Origin: Saccopteryx bilineata
Taxonomy: Eukaryota > Chordata > Mammalia > Chiroptera > Emballonuridae
Direction: 5' to 3'
DNA: 64,000 nt
Assembly (NCBI RefSeq): GCF_036850765.1
Contig: NC_089492.1
Coordinates: 291,856,590-291,920,589 of the forward strand
In this document: in pieces, positions 1 through 13,727 of the stretch
Layout: every line of letters begins with the position of its first letter
How positions within the stretch are numbered: the stretch's first letter is position 1
Notes under the pieces: model-generated
The model's input: only the letters and a program-made list of their open reading frames with translations
The model's database searches: none
What the model was told of the DNA's origin: nothing
Made by a program: the position numbers and the translations under genes

Positions 1-1032
1 CAACAGAGAGAGAATGTTTATGAAATATATAACGGGCAAAAAAAATTAGTACCCAGAGTATTTGAAGAATTCCTACAAGTCAATAAGAAAATAATCTGGT
101 GTAATAATTGGCAAAAAAAAAAGCCTTTCCCCAAAGAGAAAACACAGATGGCTAATGAACGTGTGGAAAATGTCCAACATCACTGTAATGATACAAATGC
201 AAATTAAAACAAGATACCACTTTCTACCCACCAGATTGGGGGGGGGGAATATTTTTAAATAAACGAACCTCACACATAATCAGGAAAATGAAAATTAAAA
301 CCAACAATGAGGTAGCGTTTTATATTTCCCTAGGACTGCCAAAACTTTTAAGTCTAACAAGAGTCTGGCTTTCAATAATGGTGGAGTAGTGCTTGATTAG
401 ACCATGTATTCCCTAGAAAGCAATAATGAAATTGGGCAAAATATAAGATGCAACCATTTGAAGGCACTGAAGAGTGACCAAATGCAGGCAGAAACTGGGA
501 GTTGACACTTTGGAATAGGAAGATTGGGGGAGGTAAGATTTGCATCCTTGTAGTTTTTTGCCTGAGGAAACTCCTCGATTTCAGGTGTTATCCATGTGGA
601 AGAGAAAGCAGCAAGCAGATGTACCGGCTTGTGATGTCACAGGACAGAGTTCAGGGCTGAAAAGAACTCCCAGAGGAGACACAGAGGGAGTGCTACCCAA
701 AATCTGTGTATTAAGCCCACTTAAATCCTCAGCTGACCACCAAACTGCGCACACGCGGGAGCTGGAAACTCAAGAACCTAATGAAGATTTCAGCTGCTAC
801 ACACCAAATAGGCAGAATATAGCATTTGATTCTGTCCAGTTTAACTGCCTGCTCAAACAAAACTCTGTTCTCTTCAGAGGAACGTAACTGAATCCAGTAT
901 CTAAAAAGCATCAACCAGATGCCTAGCATACAATTTTTTAAAAAATTGCTAGACATGAAAAGAAACAAGAAAATAAAATGTGAGCCACAGTTAGGAGAAA
1001 ACATCACTAAAAACCAACCTTAAGATGACCCA
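1..1032 (+). repeat. Old LINE-1-like DNA, no gene
   Basis: AT-rich sequence with no gene. Around 130-290 it reads like the 3' part of a mammalian L1: a run resembling the conserved 'agatggctaat...aacatcact...atgcaaattaaaac' block. Around 930-1000 another run ('ttgctagacatgaaaagaaacaag') resembles L1/HAL1 sequence. Both are diverged. The 115-codon open frame at 540-887 has no recognisable protein features. Family assignment is from memory of the repeat consensus, not a search. Confidence 0.5.
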
Positions 1033-1388
1033 GCCTGACTAGGCAGTGGTACAGTGGGTAGAGCGTCGAACTGGAACACGGAGGACCCAGGTTCGAAACC
1101 CTGAGGTTACCAGCTTGAGCACAAGCTCATCCAGCTTGAGCAAGGGGTCCCTGGCTTGAGCCCAAAGGTCTTGGCTTGAAGCCCAAGGTCGCTGGCTTGA
1201 GCAAGGGGTCACTCACTCTGCTATAGCCCCTCCCCCCAGTCAAGGCACATATGAGAAATTAATCAATGAACGACTAAGGAGCCGCAACAAAGAATTGATG
1301 CTTCTCATCTCTCTCCCTTTCTGTCCCTATCTGTTCCTCTCTCTGATCTCTCTCTGTCTCGGTCAAAAAAAAAAAAAAAAAAAAAAAA
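1033..1388 (+). repeat. tRNA-derived SINE, 'CCTGACCAGG..GTGG' family
   Basis: It has a tRNA-like head with A box and B box ('GGTTCGAAACCC'). Internal 'ggcttgagcaaggggtcactc' repeats follow, then a 'caaggcacatatgag' segment, a CT-rich tail and a poly(A) run ending near 1388. The same family recurs at 16247 and 61743 in this window. This is the full-length long form. Confidence 0.85.
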
Positions 1389-3054
1389 GAAAGATAATCT
1401 ATGTGCTGGTGTCAACGTGCTAAGGACGTTAAAGGAACAATTCATAATATACTCAAGGACGAAAGGAAAATGTGGTCACAATGAATGACCATATGTGGAA
1501 TGTCAGCAAATATATGGAAACTATAAAAATTCAAGAACTGAAAAGCACAATAACGGAAATTTAAAAAAAAAAATCATAGCATATTGGAGACCGCAGATGA
1601 TTCAATAAGCTTAACCTTAGAAGAGAAAGTATCCAATGTGGCAAAGAGGAGAAAAATGTACAAAGCCTCAGTGCCCTGTGATATACGGAAGTCTAATGTG
1701 TGTGACTGGAGTCTCAGAAGCAAAGTAGAAGACACACTTCCATGTGAGTAAAGAAATAACCACTCCCCCAGACCCCAAGGGCTCTCCACCTGCTGTGACT
1801 ACTATTGTAGTCAAATCAGCGATAGAGTTATTTCGTCAAAAGTTAGTAACCAACAGAAAAGGCTCAAAGTTTCTTTCACTTTGGCCACCAGAACTAGATG
1901 GGATCACCCTGCCATTGGTTGCTTCATTGGTTGTTGGTTGATCGCAAGATGCAAGATATTTTTTTTCACTTGGCTCTGGGCTGTGACATGATGCTTGCCC
2001 ACAATGGTAACAGGGCAGGGTACAGGCAGATTTGCTACCACACCTGCTCCTCTTTCATTGTAAAGGAGTATTATTGCCGTGGCGACTACATTAGGTTACA
2101 AGGAAAAGCTCTGAGAATTCTGAAGGACTCTGGTCTAAGACCTGGGATGGAGACATGCTGGGGCTCTGAGAACTTCCCCTCTGACAACACTTTCCTAACC
2201 TGTAATAATGCAGGAGTGGGAGAGTCACCCGTGATTGGACCACCCCCTGCACTGAATTTTCTGGGATTCTCTTAACAGTTTGCTCCTGCCTGGGGTGCCA
2301 TTGGGGATGGGTTGGCGTGGCTTTCTGCACTGATGTGAACCCTCACTGAGTAGCAGTACTGCCCAGAGGCCCTGTTCCAGGCACTGGACGAACAGTAATC
2401 TATTCCATTCTCATGGCTCTGTGACTGTAGACCATGTCATCCCGTTATAAAGCAGAAGAGGAAACTGAGGCACGGGAGTTCAGGAAACAGCCCAAGTCCC
2501 CACTCTTGTCGACAGCACTGAGCGCATCATCCCCTCTTTCCTGGACCTAAAGGGGGAGGTTTCTGTTTCAGAGAGGGAAGTATTGAGCCCAATGTGGCCC
2601 AAAGGAGACAAGAAACAAAGACACCACAGTGGCATCAGGTCTTATCAAGGTCATGGGGCTGAGTGAGGCCTCAGCTCTGACCTGGAGCTGATCCCTGGAA
2701 GAGAGATTCAACCCTGAAATCCATTATTCAAAGGTCAAGGTGAGGGGCTGGGGAAGAGGTATTGTAACTGAATGTCTATGTTGGCTGAGCAATGAGACTG
2801 ACTTTGAACCCAGACTGAGAAAACAAGGCTGGGGAGGCCTCCAGGGGAGCAGCCCAAGGGTCTGCCCCGCCAGCTTCTGGTCCTGCTGCCAGAGCTTCCC
2901 TGCCTCCTGCAAGTGCTTCCCCTGGTGGTGCAGTGTCCTGGGACATGCCACGAGCTGAAGTGCTTCAGAGGGTACAAACCACTGGACAATTAGGGGGCTA
3001 TGGGTGAAACCGCGATAGGACCTAGCCCAACATGTCCCCTGTTCTCTTCCCCAG
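1389..3054. other. No recognised gene; probably TTC34 intron
   Basis: About 1.7 kb upstream of the first visible TTC34 exon. The 1420-1740 part is AT-rich and L1/HAL1-like. The rest is unique-looking DNA with short chance open frames in several phases. The TTC34 exon at 3055 starts with the last two bases of a split codon and a proper 3' splice site ('ttcccccag'-type), so at least one more exon must lie upstream. I did not find it in this interval, so the interval is most likely intron. Confidence 0.45.
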
Positions 3055-4664
3055 GTGAGCATCTGGCAGCTCTACTGGTCACCCGGGCAGCCGCAGCCTT
3101 CTTCCTGGACAGTGGGGCCCAGGACCTGCTCCGAGACCTGCACGAGGCCTTCCGCGAGAGCCCCTCGGGGGCGCGGAGGCAATTCGAGGCCGTGCTTTCG
3201 GCAGAGGACCGGGAGCGCGTGCGGGCCCAGGTGCGGGAGGCTGCGGACGTGGGGTTTGCCCACTTCCAGGAGGCCATCCGAAGCCGCCCAGAGCTCCGCG
3301 AGGACTCGGGCCGCGAGCTGCTGGCCCCGGTGACCCGCGCTCTCCGTGTCCTACTTCGCGTGGCGGCACCTGGGGCGCGCCCGGTCTTGGGAGCACGCCT
3401 GGCTGAGTGCCTGCTGCTGGCCGGGGATGCGGCGGGCGCCAGGGCGCTGTGCGAGCGCCTGCTGCGGCCTTCGCGCCCCAGGGATCATGCGGGCCAACGC
3501 GCCGGGGACCGTGCCGAGGACCGCGCGTCTCTGCTGGCGCTTCGCGGCTTCTGCGCGCTGCACACCGGCGATGCGCGGAGCGCCCAGGAGGACTTCCAGG
3601 AGGTGGTGGAGCAGGGGCCGCCGCACCCGAGCGGTTGTGTGCGTGCACTCTGCGGCCGCGGGCTGCTGCGGGTGCTGGCCGGCAGCGCGTTCCTGGGAGC
3701 TCTGGACTATGTCACCGCCTGCCGGCTGAGGCCCGATGAAGCTCTGCTCGTCGCCAAGGCCTACGTGCCCTGGAACCAGCGGGGGCTGCTGCTGACGGTG
3801 CTGCGGGAAGAGGGCCGCAGGATGCTGCAGCGGAGGCCGAACCCGGGACCCATGGGCGCGCAGGGCCGCCGGAGTCAGGCCCCGGGCACGGACAGCTCCG
3901 CTGCACTGGAAGGGTAAAAACTTAGCCCTGCGCGCGCGCGTTTCCGGGGCTGCTTCATTCTGGGCTCCTGCATGGGCGCCGTGGTGTGTTTCTTCCTGTC
4001 TTTCAGAAGAGTAAAGTGAGGCAGGAAGAGGCTGGCTGATTCCTTTAAGTCATTGGTGGCAGTTTTAGCGCTGGGGCCCAGATCTCAGTCCTTAACAGCC
4101 ATGCATTAAGGACTGACTCAGAGAAAAATGGAAACTCAGACACAGAAACGAAAAAATAAAACTTACCCATCACCCCCACCATTAGCATCCCTGTTTAGCT
4201 AGTTCTCTTTGTGCATGTAAAACACAGTACACAAAAATGAATTCTGCTGTGCATGCAATTTATATCCTACTTCTTTTTACTCATTAGATGGTGAACATTT
4301 TCTTTGCCGCTAGATATGTTCCCACGGCTCAAGAGCCCATCCATGACCATGCCATCATCCCATAGCTTCTGCTTAGTTATAATACATCCCGGGCACCATC
4401 CTGTCTCCACCATGTTCTGCCCTTAACATGAAAGCAGAGAGGGCGTTACTGGGTCAGGGAGTGTGGCCCCGATGAGGTCCTCAACTTGGGGAGTTGACGC
4501 CTGCCTATCTGGGCCCAAATCCTGCCCTGAGGTTCCTTTGCAAACTCTTTGCCAGCCAACCCCGTGGTGACTCAGCAGCTGTTTAAAGAAGCTTTGAACT
4601 GGGGTCCTCCAAAGGGGTGTGTTTGATGTCAGCATGTGCACGCGAGTGCATGCGCTCATGCGCT

Positions 4665-4744
<80 letters not shown>

Positions 4745-7700
4745 TTCCTCTGCCCCCTGGTTGCTTGATTTGCATTGCTTTGATTTGCTGATGAGGAGAA
4801 ACTTTCACATGTGTGCTTGGGGCCCTTTGTATTTGTTCTGTCTTGGGATTTTCACATGCCCAAGGCTCCAGGAGCGTAACAGGTGGCCTGTGTGTCTCCT
4901 AGCTCTGCCTACCACACGCCTGAGCCCACCAAGGTTGACATTGTCATCCTGTTTTTACAGAAACGGAAAGAAAGGCAGGGTTGGCTGGGCTTAGCACATA
5001 GCCTCAATTCTCCCCTCTGTAAGGTGCCTGCCCCCACGGGATGGTGGGAGGAGAGAAAGGGAGTGAGGGCCACGATTCTGGGGATGGTACAGGTGAGGAT
5101 CCTTCCACCAGCACCTTGGTCTCTGCAGCCCAGCCAAAAGGGAGCTGCCCGGGCCAGGTGCATGGGATAGGACCTGCCTGTGGCCAGCCTACCTGGTGGG
5201 GGTGGGGAGGTTAAAGGGTGTAGGGAAGGGGCCTGCCCTATCCACACTCCTCTCTCTACAGGGACGCCCAGGGCGTGTACCAGCTGGCCACGCTTCTGAT
5301 GGAGCTGGACTCGGAAGATGAGGCGTCGCGCCTCCTGGCGGCAGACGCCCTGTATCGCCTGGACCGCCTGGATGACACCCACAAGGCACTACTGGTGGCC
5401 CTCTCCTGGAGGCCCCAGGCGACCCCTGTGCTGGTGCGGTTGGCCCTGCTGCAGCTTCGGAGGGGCTTCTTCTATGACGCCAACCAGGTAAGGTCGGTGG
5501 CCCCTCACTCTGCACCCCACAACCCAGTGCCCCCACACACACTGTGCCAGTCGCTCACTTTTATGACCCTCAGGCTCCTACTCTGTGCTTTTGCGGGTCT
5601 TGCGGATTGACAGAGGAATTAGCTAGCTGGAGTAAGTGCCCCGGGTCCCAGCAGGCCCCCAGCATACAGGAAGAGCTGCTTTTGCTGTGTCGTGAAGAAA
5701 AAGGGCCGAGTCGAATGTGGGCCGAACTTTGTCCCAAATCTCCCATGTAAACTTGGCTCGGATGTGACCCTGCCCTGGGAGGCAGGGGATGGGGATAGCG
5801 GAGTGGCCGTCCCACACCCTCAGTCCCTGCTTGTCTCCCTCCAAGGCAGCTCCGCTGCCAAGAAAAGCAAACTTCACCTCCCTCAGGTGTTATCCAGGCT
5901 TCCTGTTGGAACGTGGTTGGAAGGTTACCTTCCAGGAGAAGGTGTTGAGCTTTGGGACAGAGGCTGTGTGGCCCATCCGAGTCCACATTCCCCTCGAACC
6001 TGGTTTGGGTATCTGGTCTCCCTGAACTGGGAGGTACGGGTGGGAAGGAAGGATGTTTGGGAGCATGTGTTCGAAGCGAGCGGTGAGCAAGGGCACCATC
6101 AGGTCTCTTTGGGGAGGAGCTTCTCTGAGGTCTAAGGTCATGTCCTCCTGGGGTCTCGCTCCACCAGAGCGGCATTGGTCCCAGGACTTCTGCTCCGCCA
6201 CTTCCCATGTCTGGAGGAGGAGGCGCGGCTTAGGGACATTGGGACACACCCACCCCCTGCCACACCGTGGAGCGGAGCAGCCCAAAGGGGAGCTCCCACC
6301 TCCGGGACCCCAACCTTCCTTGTGCTCAGAGCTGGGGACACGCAGTCCCTGCCCTGCTATGAGCCATGCCCCAAGAGCCACGCCGGTGTTAGCCACTCCC
6401 TTTCGGGCCACACTACACCCTCAGCGAAGCCTCCCAAGGCCACGCCCTCGATGGGCACACCCTTGCAAAGCCATGCTCCCATTTGCCAGCACCTGTGGGC
6501 TGCGCCCCGTTGGCCACACCCCTCTGAGCCAAGCCCCGCAGAGCATGGAGGTGGAATGGACCGGGCACTGGGAAGAACTGCGGTGACTTTTCTGCCCCTG
6601 CAGCTGGTGAAGAAGGTCGTCCAGTCCGGAGACACGTCCTGTCTTCAGCCCACCCTGGATGTCTTCCGCCGGGAGGATCGGCAGCTGCTGCGAGGCCACT
6701 GCCACGCGCGGGCCCTGGCCATCCTACGGGCGCAACCGGAAGGGGCCGAGGGCGAGGCCCACACCAGGGAAGCCATCGCCTACCTCTCTCTGGCCATCTT
6801 TGCTGCAGGTAGGAGCTGCCTGTTCGCCCACAGGGCCCCATCTTGTGCTAGATACTTGGTGGCATGGGGATCCATTGCCTACCTGGTGGTAGGGGACCAG
6901 GGAGTCTAGCCATGGCCTTGGTTCAAGGGTTCTGATGCATGTGCAACCCGGGAACATCCATTGGGCAGGGAGTGGACCACTTGCTGAGGTCGTCTTGTAC
7001 CAGGCCCTGGCAGCCCAGGTGAGCATGCTAAAGCCCAGGAGAGAAGCCAGACCAGCTAGGACCTGAGCTGGACCCTCCCAACACTCAGGGCCCCGGGGGT
7101 AGGGGGTCAAGCTGGAGCTCTTCTACCAGCTTTGCTCCTCTCCCTCCAACCATGCATGCGAGGTGAGGGCTCAGCTTCCCTAGGCCCTTTCTGGACATAG
7201 TGGGGGAGTTTCTGTGTGTGCGCACCTGACCACCTGACCTCACTCACTCAGCCAACCCACTGGCCCCATTCTGCGTGCTGGGCAGGGGCCTGGCCAGAGG
7301 GTCACTAGGTGACAAAGGAAGAAATATTCCCGAAGACGCACAGTGAGTTCCTGGGACGCTCAGGACTAGGTGTGGACTTGGAATCTGAATGCCAGTGGCT
7401 TTCTGGCTCTGTGCTTACTGGGCACCTCCTCTTCGAGTGGGATGATGGAGGAAATACCCGAATCCTGAGTCGGGTAGGACTGAGGGCTGAGTGAGCTAAT
7501 TCGTGGACAGCCAGGGATGGTGCCTGGTGCAGAGTTTGCACCTGTTAGCGGGAAAGGGGACATGACCCAGAGCATCCTGCAGAGCCTGGAGCATTGTCAC
7601 CTGTGTCTGTCACTGGACATGCACTTGGAAGAAGTATGGTGGTGCTGACTCCTTTGGGAAAGGGTTTCCTATGCCCAGAGTTCAGAGGGCTCCTCCCTGC

Positions 7701-10700
7701 CTTCCTGGCACCTTCATGCGTGTGGCCATTGCATGCCCAGCCCTAAGGACTCTTCCCCCTCCTGCCCCCCCTCACCTCAGACGCAGTTGCTGTGCCTACT
7801 TCTCCTGGAAGCCTGTTCCAACTGTCCCCCTGACCTCCCAGATGCCACTCCTCCTGGTTGGACTCCCTGTGCCCTGCAGCCAGACTGCCCCCCTGTGTGT
7901 CTTGGTGCCCACAGCTGGTGCACCCTCTGGTCCTCCCACCCCTATCGGGCACCAGGAGGGGTGCAGTAAATGCTGGAGGAAGACGGCTGCACTGTGCCTA
8001 CCTGTGGTCAGTGAGCAGTCTTCATACCACGCATCTGCTTCCTCCAGGGAATCAGGCAAGTGAGTCCCTGCTCACACGCGCCCGATGTTATGGGCTCCTG
8101 GGCCAAAGGAAGACAGCCATGTTTGACTTCAACTCCGTGCTGCGGTCCGAGCCTGGGAACGTGCAAGCCCTGTGTGGACGGGCGCTCCTGCACCTGGCCC
8201 TAGAGCAGCAGAAGGTATGCCCCCATCCCCACCCCATGCTCCCCACCTGGGACCAGACAAAGTGGAGTGGAAGGTGCTGCCTTCCCTCTCAACCCCTGAG
8301 AAGACAGGGAGCTAGCTGAATCAGGCCATCCAGACTGTGAGACACCCATCAAAACCCCGCCCACCCTGGAGCTCACGGGAACCTCATTGTCCCATCCCCA
8401 GTTGCAGGAGTCTTTCCCTTTCATCTAAGGAGTTCCTGTGCCTCCTAGCCACATGTGCAAACCCTCCAGGCTACCAGTCCTCCCCCCCCCAGCTTAAAAT
8501 AATGACACCTCAGCTGCCATCTTGAGTGCCTCCCTGAGCTGTCTACACAGGGCCTGTGGATTTGGATCAGCAGTGTGCAGGGGTGGGGCAAGAGGGGCCC
8601 ACTGTCGGGGCCCAGGGAAGGCACTTATCACAGGAAGGAAGTACCCAGAGGCAGTCACAGCTGAATGGCCCTGAACAAGGCACTTCTCAGCCAAGAGCAA
8701 TGTCACTGGCAAGTGACTGACTTTGGCTCTCTGCCTGAAGCTTCACTGGGTAAAAGAGCAACCCGGAGGGCACCTGCCTGTCAGGTTCTTTCATTTGCTT
8801 AATGGCTGGTGTCCTAGAAAGCTGGGAAAACTATCCAAGCTCTCCGGCAGAGCTTGTGTCTGTCCGTCAGGATGTCTCTTTTTCCTCCAAGGGCACTGGC
8901 AGCCTGGTGTCTGTTCCTGGCTGCACATGTGGTTAAGGAACCCAGCCCTCTGGATGTCCTTTCTGTGCTGGGCAAGCATCTGTGGTTCGCAGGGACAAGC
9001 CCAGTACACAGAAATGGGATTTGGCCAGAAGGGCCCCACCGCAGGGGGACCCCTGGGTGCTCTCCACATGCCACTAGCTCCTTATTTTGGCTGATGGCCA
9101 CCCACCCCAGTTGTGAGAGGACAGGAGCTAGGCGTCCACCCCTCCTGGTATCCCCAGTGCCCAGACAATGGGAAGACAAACAGACACTTGACAAATACCC
9201 AGCTGAAATGACTTCTGCCACCCACCCTGTGCCCTCCCCTTGCAGGAGGCCGTGGACGACATCCTCTCGGCTCTGCAGCTGGACCCACGCATGACGGTCC
9301 CTGAGATCCGCTCTCTGAAGCCGGAGGTTCAGTCCCTCATCACGCAGGGCCTGGTGTGCCACTGCCGGGCCCTCCTGAGCCAGCTGCTGGACACCAGGGC
9401 CCCCCTCAGCAAGAGGGACGTTCAAGGCCTTGTCGCCGTGGGGGAGGCACTGATCAGAATTGATGCAGGGCAGCTAAGTGGGCACATCCTCCTGGCAGAC
9501 GTACTCACCGCCGTGGGTAGGCCACAGCCTGGGTGTGAGGAACATGGTGTCTGTCCCGGCTCCTCTCACCCTTGGAGCCTCTTCTGTAAAACAGAAAAGA
9601 GCCCCTAGACTCAGTAGCTTCCAAGGTCCCATTTACCTGAATCCCAGTTCCTGGGACCTGGTCCCCGTGCAGGCTTAGTTTGTACGTGTCCCTAGCTCCC
9701 GATCACCTACATGGAGAAATGAAGCAGTGACTTGTGGCTTCGTACAAGGCTCAGGCCTCCTCAGTAACTCGTGCATTAATTCAGCAGATGTTGATCAGGT
9801 GACCGCCCCCAGGACCCAGGTCCCAACATGGCAGGGTTTGGCCCATGTGTGCCAAAATGTCAGCCTTTCCTGAAATATCCGGAACATGTTTCAGTACTAA
9901 TTTGAAAGAGGAGGTCTCTGTGCAGCCTGCATGCCCTCCCAACACCCTCAGCTCTATTCCTGAGAGGTGCCCCCACCCAGGCCTTCAGAGGGACCAGGGC
10001 TGATCCCTCCCCATGCTGTCCTGCTCTCTTGCGTGCCTGGGAAAGAGCAGACCGTGTGGTGACATGGTGAGGGGGCCCAGAGCTGTGCTGCTCAGCCTGG
10101 GGGTCATGGAATCCAGTGACACCACCACCCCCACCCCAGGTGGGGGACTGGTAGCCAACAAGCCCGTGTGACCAGCATGACATCACCATGTCCCTCTGCT
10201 CCTGGCTGTGCCTCCCAGCACACAGCAAGAAAGGCTGTGGCAAGCTCCACAGCATAGTGGTCAGTGAGCCCCACCTCTTTGCACCTCTGTCCTGACGCCA
10301 CCCTGACTGTCCTTCCCGAATCCGTGACAGGCAGCTATGAGGAGGCTGGTGCCCGCCTACAAGAAGCCCTGCACCCCACCCAGCCATCGGAGGCGGCACG
10401 GGCCCGGCGTGGCCTGCTCCAGCTCAAGAAGGGAGACGTGCCAGCCGCCGCTCGGGACCTGCAGTGCCTGGTGGAAACAGACACCGGGGACCTTGGCTTC
10501 CTGCTGCGTCTCTTGGAGGCCTCAGAGCGAAAGAGCCTGGCCCAGGTGTGTGCAGCACCCCACGAAGGCCCCATGTCAGCCCCTCCCCAACACCACGGGC
10601 TCACGGGCAGCTTTACATTCCCTGTGTGCTGATTCCAGCTGGGTGTGGGTCATGTGGGGGTGTGAGCAGGAGGCACCCAGGTATCCCCATCTCAAGCTCG

Positions 10701-13461
10701 GACAACTTCAGCGGCCTTCCAGCTTCTTTGCATGAGGCACAGGCAGCTGGGGAGGGGGAGAGGGAGGGGACCACCTTCTCAGAGCTGGGCAGAACCAACC
10801 AGGAGTACCTTGCTCTCACAGGAAGCCCACCCAACCCCCGGTCAGGCCAGGAGAGATGGATCCCTCCCCATGAGAGCACAGGTGGGGAGGTGGCTCCTGC
10901 AGGTAGTAATCTGAGAGAGGACTGTGAAGGGATGTTGGGCTCCGGTAGCTGCCTCTTTGCCATGGCTGATATTTCATTCCACTCTTGAACCAACAAGAAG
11001 GTATGAGCACCTTCCACCAGGTGCTGTGTGGAGTCACAGCTCGGCCCTGTGGCCCAGGGAGACCGTGGGAGGCCCACTTCAGAGAGTGTCAGTGTTGCAG
11101 AGACCCTAGAACAGGTCAGCAGGGTAGAGAGATCATACCAGAGGGGAAACCATGGTGGGGCTAGACAGGCCAAGGCAACGACCTGGATGGAGGACAGAGC
11201 TCAGAATATACACTAAACGGGATAAAACGGCGCCGCTGAAGTGGAGTGGAGGTGGGGGCTCGGATGGGGGAGAGACTTCTGGCCTGTGTTCTAATGGAAA
11301 CCATCTGACAGGAGCAAGTGGGGCAGGGCCAGGAGGCAGGAGGCAGGGTGTCCTCGGTTCTGGTCTGACCACCTTACCCCTCCGCTGGCTGAAGGCGACC
11401 GCAGCAGGTGGGGATGGAAACTGCAGCGCCTTCCCTGCGCACCCTCGATTCAGCCTTTAGGGAGGCGGTGGATGTGGGGTGGGTGTGGCCCAGGGCGCCC
11501 ATGGCCCCGGTGGGCTGTAGCACTCGGGATCCTCCCGGAAGAGAAACAACACTAGGTGTTCCACCGAGGGGTGCCAGTCCCAGAGAGCTGGGTACTCGCA
11601 AAGAGCAGAGAGCAGTGGGCAATGCAGAGGCACGCTGCCCCCTGGGGCTGAAGAAACCAAGGACTGACAGTGTCATGGGCATCATGATCGCAGGAGGGGC
11701 TGCAGAGCGGGGGATCTCTGAGGAGGGTCGGGCTGGGCTGTCTCTGAGCACTGAGCGGGATGTGCTGGGCCCGCCTGCTCGCTGGTTTCCGCGGCGAGGA
11801 GCATCCTTGCAACGCGCGCCCGTTGCCCAGCGACGCGTGCTGACCCCCCCCCCTCCCGGGAAAGAAACCGGAAGTGATCGCGCCCCGCTTCCGGCGGCAC
11901 TGCGCCTACGCGACCAGTGGGCCCGCTGCTGAGTCGAGACCGCGCAGAGCCTATCGGGAGGGCGCTGCACCTGCTAGGCTGCTTCGCGTGGAGAGGTGGA
12001 GTCACCGGTGCCCGTCACTCAGCAGGAAGGCGAGCTGACCTCCGGCGGGACCCAGGCTGTCCCGCCCGCGCTGTGTACTGTCGGTATGGTGGGAAGGAGC
12101 CCCAGCGGCAACGGCGCGGACACTGGGCTCTGGTCCCGGCCAGGCCTCCTCCCCCTCCCCAGCGCGCATATCTGCATCCCAGCCTGGTGTTTGTGTCCCT
12201 AGACGGTGTCCCTGCTGAGTGTTGGGGTGCTCGGTGCATTCCCTGGGGACATGCGCGGAGGGGGCGTGGTACAGCCCGCTGCATAGAGAGGAGGGAGAGG
12301 GGGACAGCAGGACAGAATAAAAGATGTGCCTTGTTCTTCACTGGGGAACCACTGTGGGCCCCTGAGCATCCTGGAGGAGCCAGGTGAGAAGCGGATTTCT
12401 CCGCAGGATGTTGGAGAGAGGCTTAGAGAGTGGCCTTCAGCCACGCTCAGAGAAGGAAAGTGATTCGAGGGCAGACAGCCAGCGCAGCCCCCGGATCGCG
12501 CTGGCAGATTCTGGGGTCAGGTGCAGCAGAGGAAGGAGGACGGAGCGGCAGCAGCATGTCCCCACCTGTGACTGGCTCTGCAGGACCATGGTAATGCCTG
12601 ACCTTGGGCCACGGAGGGGGCATAAGGACCAGGCTGAGCAGAGGCAGTGTGCGGCGTTTACTACTGTCCCCAGGACCCGGCAGCTTTGGTAAAGAAGGTG
12701 ACCTGCAGAGAGGAGGGAGAGATGAGATCTCCCAGGTGAGGAAAGTAGTGGAGCTCTGAAGAGGGGAGGACCTCTGAGCAGCCTGCAAAAATCCCAGGCC
12801 TGTGGGATTGCAGGGAGGTGCTCCCCTACAGGCGACTCCGGGAGCTCCTCTGCGCAGGACAGGTGTGCAGGGCCAGAAAGCGGCTGCAACATTCTAGGCT
12901 GACCTGCACTCCCTTCCTCTGTCCCCTCTGCAGGCTGCAGCCCAGGAAGCCCGCACCCTCCTGACCATAGGGCAACCGAGGCAGGCACTGGGCTACTGCT
13001 CGCTGGCTGTCCTGGCTGGGGGTAGCGGTGCCCGTCACCTGCGCCTGCGGGCCACCTGCCTGGCCGAGCTGCAAGAGTTTGGCCAGGCGCTCAGAGACCT
13101 GGACCTCGTGCTCCGGGAGGGTGCAGGAGACAGCGACCTCCGAGTGCGAGTGGAGGACCTGTGCTGCAGGGGCCGCCTGCTCCTGAGCCTGGGGAATGAG
13201 GTTGGGGCCGCAGGGGCCTTTACCCAGGCCCTCCAGCTGGCACCCACCCCAGCCCAGAGCAGCCTGAGGGAGCAGCCAGGCCGGGCCCCTGCCGCCCAAG
13301 TGTTGCTGTGCCATGGACGGCGCTGCCTGGACGATCAGCAGTACGCAGAGGCCTGGACAGCAGCCGAGAGCGGGCTCCTGGTGGACCCTGAGCACTGCGG
13401 CCTGAAGAGGCTGAAGGCAAGAATCCGGAGGGAGGCGGCCTCGGGCTGCCGGCTCCACTGA
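3055..13461 (+). CDS. TTC34: TTC34, tetratricopeptide repeat protein 34 (3' seven coding exons)
   Basis: Exons: 3055-3913, 5262-5487, 6604-6808, 8048-8214, 9246-9516, 10331-10545 and 12934-13461 (stop TGA 13459-13461). All introns are GT-AG and every exon joins in phase, giving 822 codons without interruption. The 5' end is missing because exon 3055 begins inside a codon. The protein is an almost wholly helical array of TPR-like units: paired helices with the small/large residue pattern, such as LLALRGFCALHTGDARSAQ (exon 1 here) and LLGQRKTAMFDFNSVLRSEPG (exon 4). There is no signal peptide or membrane segment, so it is probably an intracellular scaffold. Its molecular role is not established. 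The first exon is very GC- and CpG-rich. Identity rests on the TPR pattern plus position: TTC34 neighbours MMEL1 in the same orientation in human. The symbol is very likely right; exact exon ends are hand-read. Confidence 0.9.
4670..4741. repeat. (CT)n(CA)n microsatellite
   Basis: An uninterrupted CT run is followed directly by 'cacac' and a long CA run, in the first visible TTC34 intron. The long open frames read across it on both strands are repeat artefacts. Confidence 0.95.
11755..12270. promoter_or_regulatory. CpG-rich, promoter-like island inside the last TTC34 intron
   Basis: A CpG-dense block in an otherwise ordinary 2.4-kb intron (10546-12933). It holds an ETS-type CCGGAAGTG at 11868-11876, a second ETS core on the other strand (TTCCGG 11889-11894), and an imperfect RFX X-box-like GTTGCC..GCGACG at 11822-11835. 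No TATA box stands out. It is not coding in any convincing way: the open frames crossing it have low-complexity composition. It could be an internal TTC34 promoter, the promoter of a non-coding transcript, or an enhancer. The inference is from base composition and motifs only. Confidence 0.5.
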
Positions 13462-13727
13462 GCCTGTGCTCAGCAAGCCCAGCCAGAGGCTTGGGTTTTC
13501 TCCCAAAAACCAGGGAGGTGCTCACCCCGGCCTCCCTCTCTCCCTCCCTCCCAGCCCCCAGGTGGGTGGGTCAGCAGCAGACAGCCAGCCCTGGGAAGCA
13601 GAGAGAAGGGAATCCCACTCTCCTGGAGCAACCATCCTGGGAGGCCCAGAGCCCCTTGCTGCAATGATACCCTGGCCCCAGAGCTAGCCCCTCATGGCCC
13701 TGGCATGGGACCAGCAGGTTGGACAGG

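Noticed and set aside
3079..3739. Long alternative-frame and antisense open frames over 3079-3739
   Set aside because: Shadows of the GC-rich TTC34 exon. Only the frame that joins in phase with the downstream exons is supported.
11374..11970. 198-codon antisense open frame across the TTC34 intronic CpG island
   Set aside because: Low-complexity Arg/Ser/Pro/Ala composition as expected of GC-rich DNA, with no motif and no sign of splicing.
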